Assembly (NCBI GenBank): GCA_029532415.1
Contig: JAQOTA010000060.1
Span: 682,001 to 746,000, forward strand
Direction: 5' to 3'
Origin: Marasmius tenuissimus
Taxonomy: Eukaryota > Basidiomycota > Agaricomycetes > Agaricales > Marasmiaceae
DNA length: 64,000 bases
Shown: piece after piece, positions 24,901 to 34,245 of the stretch
How the letters are laid out: the number at the start of each line of letters is the position of its first letter
How positions within the stretch are numbered: position 1 is the first letter of the stretch
Translations under genes and position numbers: made by a program
Notes under the pieces: model-generated
What the model was told of the DNA's origin: nothing
The model's input: only the letters and a program-made list of their open reading frames with translations
Databases searched by the model: none

Positions 24901-27900
24901 ACCGGGAAACTGCACCACGCCGTCACATACACATCGGCTCTCGTGGCGGCCCACGCACAATACCAACAAGTGGTGCGACCTCCGCACGCAAATTCTCGCC
25001 TCAACACGATGCCATTCAGCTGTTGGACAAGGCGGGTATAGCCATTCTAGTGCGCTTGCTCTTTTTCCCTCAAGTCCTCAAGAAGTCGCTTCTATTCAGA
25101 GTTCTGGTCAACTTGTGTGAGAACTCCAAAACCCGCACGGAGTTGTTCAACTTATTGCTGAACATTCTGCAAGACGGGACTGGGGACCTTGCGGCGGTTG
25201 ACAAGAGCTTCTCTCAAATGTCTTTCCGCAACTCCAAGCCACAGAAACCCGTCGGGAAACAGAAGGCAAGCTCAGATCTTGTCGCTTCGCTAGCTCTTCC
25301 ACAGGGCCAAGAAACCGTACCGGACTTGATCGCCCAGCGTTGCCTTGAAGCATTATCATACATCGTCAGCTCCAACCCAGCTTCTTCCCTCTTCTTCCTC
25401 ACCGAGCACGAGTTGCCTGCTGGTTTGCGACGTGCCGCTTCAAAGAAAGGCAAAGGGAAGGAACGACAGCTCCCTCAGACTCACTACCCCATCGTCCTCG
25501 TCCTTAGTCTGCTCGACAGACAGTCTCTGCTGCGCACTCCCTCCATCATGGAATCGGTTGTTAGTCTTCTTGCAACCGTCACCCGACCTATAAAGGAAGC
25601 GAAATTGCAGGCTGAGCTGTCAAAACCGCCTGCAGCAGCTGAGAGTTCGAACGCGCCGACTGCGGCACCTTCCTCAGATGCCCCGGCGTCAGCGACTAGT
25701 GCCGAAACGGAGACAGTTCCTCCTACCTCCGACAGTGCTATGCCTGATGCAACCCAAATCACGCCTAGTGAGTTCACACCACCACTTCGTAATCTGATTA
25801 CTGACCCTTTTCTTAGTCATAACATCACCTCCTGTACCCCCCGCCCCTGCTGGTGCCACGAATCCTCCTCCTACCAACGCACCGAAGGATCGCGATCTCA
25901 CGTTGCAAGCAGTCGAACAACAGATACTGCTGGCCAACCCGCCACAAATACCCCACGGGGTTCTCCGCCTGATCGTCAACATTTTGACGGTTGGAGAGTG
26001 CTCCTCGCGTACCTTCCAGCAAAGTCTAAACCTCATTCAGCATCTCTCTTACATCCCTGATGCTCGTGATGTCATAGCTCAGGAGCTGAAGGCGAAGGCC
26101 CAAGAATTCGGTCAGACCCTACAAAACGACCTGAACGAGCTGGCGGATGCGCTCAATGGAAGTGAGAGTCTCCTAAACTCGGTGGCCTCAAAATTCTCCG
26201 CGCCTTCGTCTGTCCAAGCCAAGTTACTGAGGGTATTGAAGACCATCGACTACATGTACACCCCGAAACCTTCTGCCCCTGGCGTTTCCGCGAATGAGGA
26301 AGAGGATGCTGACAAGGTTCAAGCCATTTACGAATCCTTCCGATTCGCACCTTTGTGGAAGCGTCTCGGGGACTGTCTGGGCATCATAGACGAAAAACCG
26401 GACACAGAGCATGTTGCCACTGTTCTTCTGCCGTTAATCGAATCTTTGATGGTGGTGTGCAAGTATGTTGGATCCAAGACCTCGAATCTCTCACGAGTGC
26501 TTCGTATGACCGCCTCACCGAAAACTCCAACAACGCCTCGGGAATCCATGGAAGATTTGTTCGTCACTTTCACGGATGCTCATAGGAAGATCCTCAACAT
26601 TATGGTTCGGAACAACCCATCGTTGATGAGCGGCTCCTTCTCACTCCTTGTTCATAACCCCCGCGTGTTGGACTTCGACAACAAACGAAACTTCTTCACG
26701 CAACAACTCCATCGCCGACCACACGTTCGCGAGCATCACGGCACGATACAGCTCAATGTTCGCAGGGCTCGCGTTTTTGAAGACAGTTTCCAACAATTCC
26801 AGCGTAAAACCGGGGATCAGATCAAGTATGGCAAGCTCAGCATTCGGTTCTACGAAGAAGAGGGTGTCGACGCAGGAGGTCTGACGCGAGAGTGGTTCCA
26901 AATTCTTGCGCGACAGATGTTTGACCCGAACAACGCATTATTCCAGCCTTGTGCGGCCGACAAGCTGACCTACCAACCAAATAGAAGGTCATGGGTCAAC
27001 CCCGAACATCTTTCCTTCTTCAAGTTTGTTGGACGAGTTATCGGCAAGGCGATTTATGACGGGCGCCTGCTCGATGCGTACTTCGCTCGCAGTCTCTACC
27101 GGCAAATCCTGGGCAAGCCTGTCGACTATCGGGACGTCGAATGGGTAGATCCTGAGTATTACAACTCGTTATGCTGGATTCTTGAGAACGACCCCACACC
27201 TTTGGAGTTGACTTTCAGCGTTGAGGACGACGACGTGAGTTCGCTACTCGACCAGTAATTTCTTGTTGACTAAGTGATTTCTGTCCAGTTTGGTGTGAAC
27301 CGAATCTTCCCCCTGAAGGACGGCGGTGAAACCCTACCAGTCACGCAGGAGAACAAACGAGAGTTCGTGCAGCTATCGGCGCAATACCGTCTCTATTCGT
27401 CGATCAAGGAACAGATTGAGAATCTTTTGAGTGGGTTCTATGAGGTTATACCCAAGGATCTCATCACCATCGTGAGTAGTAATATACTGCGTATCACATC
27501 CGGAGTTAGCTAACTTTGTCCGACAGTTCAACGAACAAGAACTGGAACTGCTGATCTCTGGCACTCCTGACATCGATGTGGACGAATGGCGAGCTGCCAC
27601 GGAGTACAATGGATACACAGGATCAGATCCCAACATTGTGTGGTGGTGGAGAGCATTGAAGTCATTCAATCGGGAGGAACGAGCGAAGGTCCTCAGCTTT
27701 GCCACTGGTACCTCCCGAGTCCCCTTGGGTGGCTTCGTAGAGCTGCAGGGTGTGCAAGGGAACCAAAAGTTCTCGATCCACAAGGCTTACGGCGAATCTG
27801 ACCGGCTTCCTCAAGCGCACACATGTAAGTGCCTTCACACCCATTTCATCGATTGGCTACTGACCCGGCGCCCGACTATCAGGCTTCAACCAAATCGACT

Positions 27901-27986
27901 TACCGCAATATTCGTCCTATGAAATGCTCCGACAACAGCTACTGCTCGCGATCAATGAGGGAGGTGAAGGCTTCGGCTTTGTATGA
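15907..27986 (+). CDS. TOM1: Giant HECT E3 ubiquitin ligase, TOM1/HUWE1 family
   Basis: One gene of about 12 kb with about 19 short introns, roughly 3,650 aa. The start was deduced: ATG at 15907 opens a 39-nt exon ([13 protein letters not shown]) joined over intron 15946-16001 to [15 protein letters not shown], the conserved family N-terminus. Domains in order are DUF908 (about 16.0-17.2 kb), DUF913 (17.2-19.8 kb), a UBA at 20290-20400 ([18 protein letters not shown]), and a very acidic tract at 22797-23340. The DUF4414 ubiquitin-binding motifs follow at 24520-24890 ([27 protein letters not shown]), and the HECT domain runs from about 26690 to 27986. The catalytic cysteine is in LPQAHTCFNQIDLP; the end is GGEGFGFV. 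Family role: ubiquitination of excess histones and ribosomal proteins, Cdc6 and unassembled proteins in nucleus and cytoplasm. Confidence 0.96.
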
Positions 27987-28572
27987 TTACTGCAACAACA
28001 ATTGTGAAGTTCGGGGACGAGATATAAGTAATACTTCTAGAACTAGCAGCATCTCAATGTAACTACTACATACCGCATTCGTACGATACACTACACGTTA
28101 TTTTGACCTTTAGAAGGCACAGATGTCCGCGTTGGGATATATTCGAGGACAATGGTTCGCCGAAACCTGACACGGGTTTACTTAAAGTGAAGCATATGGG
28201 AATACAGATTCAAGTCGGACGGTAATGGATCTCCGACGGGCTAATTCACGAATCTAGTCCCCTTGAATTTTCAGGCATAGTGATCGCTGATAATGGTTCG
28301 AACGTTCGCGTCTAATGACCTCTCCTTCCCTTCTATCCTGAGGTTTGGCCTGAACTTTAGTCGTTCAACAGGCCGTCTCTAAAGTCAGATTTCGATCAGA
28401 GGTATCGAGATACGCCCCAAAGGCTCTTCTAACGAACATACAGCAACGAGTTGATCTGAGGAACCTCCCAGTGTCCGGCATGAAAGTACGCACCCTGTTG
28501 GCTAGGTACTAGGCTTGGCATAGAACTGATTGCCAGTTTGCACCAAGGGAGAGAATACCATGTTTGTGATTA
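27987..28572. other. Convergent intergenic stretch
   Basis: This lies between the stop codons of TOM1/HUWE1 (+) and mitochondrial TyrRS (-). It is AT-richer than its flanks, with no open frame of interest. It presumably holds both 3' UTRs. Confidence 0.55.
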
Positions 28573-30369
28573 TCATTCGACAGCTAATATGATTGTCTTG
28601 TCTTTCCCTGCTCTAATTACCGCAGCACGCCCATCGAGGAGGTTGTCATCCTTGAGCGTAAAATGTAACTCGGGAACGACATTGTCGTTGTAATAGAGAC
28701 CTCTTGATTGAATCAGTTGCCTTGCGGCAGCTTGGAACGCATGATAAACACGTCAAAATGAGCCAGGAACGTATGAGATGAACACTCACAGGTCGAAGAA
28801 ACGAGCCCATACTTGGAGGCCAGCTTCATAACGGAAACACTTGTCAGCTCGTCCTTCGAGCACCACTTCAGTCTAGGGTCGCCCTTGAACGCGTCAAGGA
28901 GAGATTGAGCGTCGAGCGACTTGCCCCGAGATTCTGGCGATTTGAACATGGTTTTGGTGAGTAGTCTCGCTTGCTCCAAGCCGGGTTCTGGTGGTTTCAT
29001 GAGCGCCTTCATTCTTATTAACTCCAAAGTGACTTACTTTCATGCACAAGCTCGGTGACTTCATCGGCCAGACGTCTCTGGGCTGTCCTCACCTCAGGTG
29101 CATTCTAGAAACAATTTTGAGATGCCAGGAAGTCGAGCAGTTGAGGGATACACAGACCTGGTGCACCTCCATGACTCGTTTGATCTCCGAAAGAGGAAGC
29201 ATCGTGAAAAGCTTGAGGTATTTCTCCACTTCCGTATCTTCCACTTTGAGGAAGTACTGCACGCAAGTTAGCCAAATGGGTTGTAGGATGATAAACGTAT
29301 CCAAAGCCCTACCTGATAAAAATCGAACACACTTGTCAATTCTGAATCCAACCAAACTGCGTTTCCAGCACTTTTCCCAAACTTTTCGCCCGACGCAGTG
29401 GTCAGAAGAGGTGTGGTAATGCCGAATGCATCACCCCCTCCAGAGTCGTGTTTGATGCGGCCAATCAACTCCAAGCCAGCTATTATGTTTCCCCACTGAT
29501 CAGATCCTCCGACTTGTATGGCGCATTGGTGGTTTTCATATAGGTGGTAGAAATCGTAAGCTTGTAAAAGTTGGTATGTGAATTCCGTGAAAGACAAGCC
29601 TGAGCTCGAGTCTAAGCGCGAGCGGACACTGGACGACTGAGTTCAGAGGTCAAATGGTAGGAGCTAGAGACTGTCGATTCACCTCTCTCGGTTCAGCATC
29701 GTATTTACTCTCGCGTGTCTACCCACAGTCCGCAAAAACTCGAGCATATGAAAATCCTTGTGCCAAGTGAGATTGGTTTTGACTTCAGGTCTGAAGATTG
29801 ACATGCCATCCCGTTCTGATGGTGCTCGAGATTGTGCGTAGGCAGATGCTCTCCAGAGGAATTGCTCAACTCCACTTGATAGAGAAGCTACGTTCTTTTC
29901 CACCTGCTTAACGTCTGCTGGTTCGCGTTCGGTTTTCCTTCCTGACGGGTCTCCTACAAGGCCAGTAGCCCCACCTATCTAGCAAGATATTTCAGCAACT
30001 TGTCATGGAACGACGAGAATCGTGTCGCACCAGTGGAATGACCGTGTGCCCCCGTAACGAGAAATGCAGCAAGCACATAAGCGGTAATAGGTGCCCTATA
30101 TGCAGAGACCCCGCAGTAGGGTCAATGCCTGCATAGACCACTCGTGAAGAAGATGAAAGCGAGGCATTGAGTTCCTCTGGCCTGGTAAATCGGAATGCTC
30201 AGAAATGAGTACAGTAGGATTCCAAGATTGTTCCGGATGCTGACCTTGTCACTTGTTGAATAAAACCACGTTCAGTCAAGGTATCAAGAAGAGATATGGG
30301 TCTCTTTTGGTGAATTACCGACCATTTTCGCGAACAGAGAGAGCGCGTTGTGCGTCCAACTCGAAGCAT
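28573..30369 (-). CDS. Tyrosyl-tRNA synthetase, mitochondrial
   Basis: Class I aminoacyl-tRNA synthetase charging mitochondrial tRNA(Tyr). Start ATG at 30369 ([18 protein letters not shown]), an Arg-rich presequence, then [18 protein letters not shown]. The HIGH motif is in [19 protein letters not shown]. The tyrosine/tRNA region [12 protein letters not shown] and [11 protein letters not shown] follow. The KMSKS motif appears as [13 protein letters not shown], the KFGKS form typical of mitochondrial and bacterial TyrRS. The C-terminus after [11 protein letters not shown] is an S4-like RNA-binding segment ([15 protein letters not shown] to DKTIILAVE, stop 28573). The length of about 485 aa is close to yeast Msy1. 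The longer C-terminal frame without the last splice (to 28713) would lose the S4-like piece and is rejected. Confidence 0.94.
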
Positions 30370-31285
30370 AACATTCCCAAAAAAATGTCAAAGCGGTAAC
30401 ACAGGTGCCGCGGCCCGCCCAAGTGCAGTTACGTAAGGGATAATAGGGGCTAGTTCCTTCTCCTACATAAGTAAATCATTTCGTAAGGCTTTCATGCAGG
30501 TGTTTGCCTTTAGTGCGGCAGTTGAGGACTGAAGGCTCGAAACTGATGCCTAAGAAATCCAAACCGTGGGTTTTGAGCAGCAGCATAGGTGTGGAATACT
30601 TAGGAAAGGACGGACGGTTCAATGCGGCTTGAAGTCGGCCATTCAAACGAGTGAGTCGTTTGTCGTTCGGACGTATAGCCAGTCCGACGGGCTGGATCAG
30701 CTGCTATATGTGCACTGATGTCTTGAGTCTATTCAACTCGGCAACGTGTTTTGGCTTCAGCGGTCAAGGTGACAATGGGTCGCAGGTATTTGCCTCACAT
30801 CGCTGATCTTCCGGCGACTACGAGCATGAGCCTCGAATATATTGATGGAGGAGGCTAAATTGCATCTCTGGACCGTCCCGGGACCTACTTGGAGCACGAT
30901 TCACGAACAAAAGAATGAACAGATTATAGTAGCAATTCACGCTTCTATTAGGGCCCACTACAACCCTTTGATGAAGCACCGCCGGCCACGGACACTGCAA
31001 AGATCTATGTAAAAAATCAATTCAACCCGGTGAGAAAGCTGGCAAGTAAGCACATAGTACTTAAGTGATATTGATTAGAGGTACATAATGATACAACAAG
31101 TACATCCTTAAAATACGTGTAGTCCGATAGAAGTGAAAATGTAAAACCAAAGAGATAGGATGAAAACGAATGTGGAATGAGTGGTACATCAGATATTACA
31201 CCCCGAGAATATGTTTGGCCCAATGAAAGTGTGGAGATCAAATGAGGAAAGTTGAATTGGAACGAATTCCAGAAGAGTCCGGTCA
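30370..31285. other. Intergenic stretch of 0.9 kb, no gene seen
   Basis: This is between the TyrRS start and the 3' end of the CVNH gene. Short frames (60-90 codons) without motifs occur near 30.8 and 31.1 kb. The sequence just downstream of the CVNH stop is AT-rich and is probably its 3' UTR. Confidence 0.5.
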
Positions 31286-33200
31286 TTAACAAGAGTGGCC
31301 ATTGGGCTTGGAGATACCCGCAGAGCTCTCCATTTGAGCTGCGAGAGACTTTAGGAAGTTCGCCTGGGTCCGCGCAGAACGCGTTGTCGCTAAGCTGAGT
31401 TCCCGTTCCATCAGAATTTCAGCATGCTGCTGGAATTGTGCGATCGCCAAAGCACTGACTTCCGTCATCGACTGCATGATAAGTCCATCAACACAACTGG
31501 AGAGATCTGCCACCATGTGGCGTGTGATCTTATTGGTGTAGTTGCTCGTAATCTCCTTGATGACAGTCTCCTGCATCTTGTGGCAAGCCTTAATAACCTC
31601 TGTCTTCGCCGCCGCAAAGAGCTTCTCAATCTCGACCTCGACCAAGTTCTTGACCTGTGTGGTAACGACCTCCGTGACAGTGCGATTCACCTCCTGTTCG
31701 ATATCTCCCTTCAAAACTGTCCGGATATGCTTCGCCGACATTTCCCTGAATTCCTCCGTTACCTCTGTAACAACATGTTTGACAGACGACTCAGCAATTT
31801 GTCGGAAAGAAGATCTGAATGTGTTGAAATCCAGCAAAAACTCCGGGTTGGGCTCGCTGACGACTCTGAACTTCATCCACTTTGCTTCGCTGAACATTTC
31901 AGACAGTTCATGGCTGGTTTCGATGACCTTGACCTCGAATTTGCCCTTGAACACCTGAATATAGTGTTTCAGATACAACCTACGAAAACAGAAACTAAAG
32001 TCTGACGTACGTGAAGGTAGCGGCTGAGGTCCAAAGTTGATTTCTTCACAGCTTTCGTACTATGGTCACAGTAGCATTGCGCTTCGAGAATCCATGGCGA
32101 GTCTTTCTGAAGACAGATGCTGGAAGGGTGACAGTCCGACACGAATCCCTTGCGTCCCCAAATAAGCTGTCCCGCGACGACACCGATGTGATCCTTGAGG
32201 TCGAAAGTAATGTTCTCGTATCTCCCATTGGACTGGAGGCATCGTCCTGAGAATACGGATCCGCAGAGGTGCAAATTGTCGACACTGAATTTCATGTAGG
32301 CGGAGGATCGTTCCTCGTACGCGTAAGTCCTAGGAGAATCATGGTTATTAGTCGGTCTTTCGACAATGTTAGTAAAGGGCTGCTTACTCCGACGTCAACT
32401 TGTGCATAGATTTGTACAGCCTGAGACGTTCAGAAAAGCTTTCTTGGTAAGCTGGAGGCGGCGTGGCACTGATAAAGATATTAACAACGACACATGAAAT
32501 ATAGAAGATTCAAACTTACGGGGATTGCGGCGGGGTCTGTTCCTTTGGGTCGAATACCAACTTCTCGTCTACGAAGCGGATCTTGTGACTGAGGTCAACT
32601 TTCGCCCGGTTCCAGGTTTTTTCATCTTTCATTCGAAGCTCTCCAGTGAGCACGGAGCCCTCAAGTGAAAGATGCCGTGCAGTCTTCGAGAAGCCCTGAG
32701 CCTCCCAATTGAATGTGCCGTCTATGTTTCCTAGATATTTGTCGAGGTCCAATCTGTGGTCGTGACCCTTGTGTGTAACGTGAAGATACGAGTTCTCGAG
32801 GCGGGTGTGGGTGCAAGAACCGCCGAAATACATTGGGGTAGCTAAATGAAAACCAAGGTTAGTTGAAGACGTCTTTACATTAGATCATAGACTTACCAGT
32901 GTTACCCTTGGATTTGAATACCAGTTTCCCATCCACGACGTGGATGATCTGACTGAGGTCAACTTGAGCTCGGTTCCAAGTCTTCTTGTCCGGCTTTTGA
33001 AGGTCTGCGGTGAGTACAGATCCCTCAAGGCGTACATTCTGCGCAGACTTCGAGAAGTCGTGACCCTCCGTCCACGTAAACGCGCCAGTGTTGTTTCCTA
33101 GACCTTTGTCAAGGTCCAAGGAAATGTTTTGACCCTTATGAGTGAGATGAAGGGCAGAGTTCACAAGGCGGGGGTGGGTGCAAGAACTGTCGAAAGGCAT
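31286..33200 (-). CDS. Triple CVNH-domain lectin with long helical C-terminal tail
   Basis: About 570 aa. Start ATG at 33200 (MPFDSSCTHPRLVNSALHL); a non-coding 5' exon probably lies upstream. Exon 1 is one CVNH domain (DLDKGLGNNTGAF, DFSKSAQNVRLEGSVL, QVDLSQIIHVVDGKLVF). The next exon is a close repeat (YFGGSCTHTRLENSYLHV, KYLGNIDGTFNW, GFSKTARHLSLEGSVL). A linker exon (TPPPAYQESFSERLRLYK) precedes a third, more diverged CVNH with extra cysteines (FSVDNLHLCGSVFSGRCL, DLKDHIGVVAGQLIW, CYCDHSTKAVKKSTLDLSRY). A 56-nt phase-0 intron joins RYLH to VFKGKFEVKV and a tail of about 230 aa, mostly amphipathic helix. CVNH domains are secreted or cytosolic mannose-binding lectins, usually single in fungi. 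No signal peptide is seen. Function is unknown; cytosolic glycan sensing or defence is a guess. Confidence 0.85.
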
Positions 33201-33813
33201 GATCCCAGCTAGAAGAACGGAGGTTAGTTGAGGTCGTTCTTTGTGAGTAACGGACTTGCCAATGATGTGGGTACGGTAGATATGGAGGTAGTGTAGTGTT
33301 TGAGTGAAGAGTGTGGTGAAGACCGTGTTTGGAGAACTGGATATTCACGATCCCAAAGATCCACTTTTATAGGTCTTTGCTTGAATATCGTCTAGTGCGA
33401 ACTCGGACTGGAAACAATCCCGACCCAGTAACCACACGATGTCTTGTCTTGTGGCGCCGATTTCCAATGTCGGTTCCTGTCAAAGATTCAACATAAGGTA
33501 CCATTTTACCTTTCTTGTATCCTCTATGCCTGTCAGCGGGTTAAACAGCTCGGAAGGACTATCATGCCAGATAGACTGGTCAAGATACAAGCAAATCTAA
33601 CACATGCAAGTGCCCAGAGAGAGGGTAGATACCTCTTCAGCAGATGTGTCTGGATGCTCTCGGAAACGGCCGCTAGTAAGGTTCCTGTTCGCCGTGTTCT
33701 GTCTAGACAGACGCTTATTCGTGCGATATTTATTCATACCGTGACACCTTTGAGTTCGTTTACTTGATTTTGATTCTTGCAATCGTAGATGGTACGTTTT
33801 CTACACCATAATC
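33201..33813. promoter_or_regulatory. Upstream region of the CVNH gene, probable 5' UTR exon
   Basis: An acceptor (CTTCTAG) lies about 8 nt upstream of the start ATG and a plausible leader exon lies at about 33.23-33.35 kb, so the gene probably has a spliced 5' UTR. No upstream frame joins in phase to a convincing coding exon. An open frame on the plus strand (33444-33767) has no recognisable motif. Confidence 0.4.
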
Positions 33814-34140
33814 GGGAACAAATCTCCACTAGAACGGATTGAGAGTGTTGCGGCCCCTGTGAGATTGAGTCTGTTTGAATGAAAAACACATCAACTGTCC
33901 CGGGGAAGTAAGGATCCGACGGCTCAGTAGTGCCTCCCGTCGTGTTTTCAATTTTGTATTGACGTTAGTACAGCTTTGACAACGCAGCTAGGAACAATTC
34001 TTGAGCGCAACGGATTGAGTGTCAAATTTCTGATTAGGTTCGTTCGAAAAACTTACGTGACCTGTATGGGGAAGCAGAGATCCGAAAGTCCAGTATCGCC
34101 TCCATTTCGTACTGACACCACCGCTTTGACAATTTAGTTA
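33814..34140. repeat. Diverged tandem duplication, two units of about 150-180 bp
   Basis: Unit A is 33814-33990 and unit B 33991-34140. Shared blocks appear in the same order: (A/G)GGAACAA-TCT, then AACGGATTGAG-GTGT, then GAAAAAC, then GGGGAAG-AGATCCGA/GGATCCGA, then CAGTA-CGCCTCC, and finally GCTTTGACAA with a terminal -TTA/-CTA. The units differ by substitutions and small indels, so the duplication is old. No coding potential is seen. It lies upstream of the CVNH gene and may be a remnant of a mobile or subtelomere-like repeat. Confidence 0.6.
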
Positions 34141-34245
34141 ACTCTGCCACAATGGGCGATAGACGGGCCACCACAAGATCCATCCTGCGTTCCTTCATTC
34201 GTGGTGTGGTTCGAGGTGTGACCAGCTAGAGGACCCACCACATCC

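Noticed and set aside
31424..32005. 193- and 138-codon plus-strand frames opposite the CVNH helical tail.
   Set aside because: They are antisense to a well-supported exon with normal splice borders; no domain.
31978..32010. Splitting the CVNH gene into two genes at the apparent stop after RYLHVRQTL.
   Set aside because: A 56-nt intron with GTACGT donor and TTCAG acceptor joins RYLH in frame to VFKGKFEV; a single gene is simpler.
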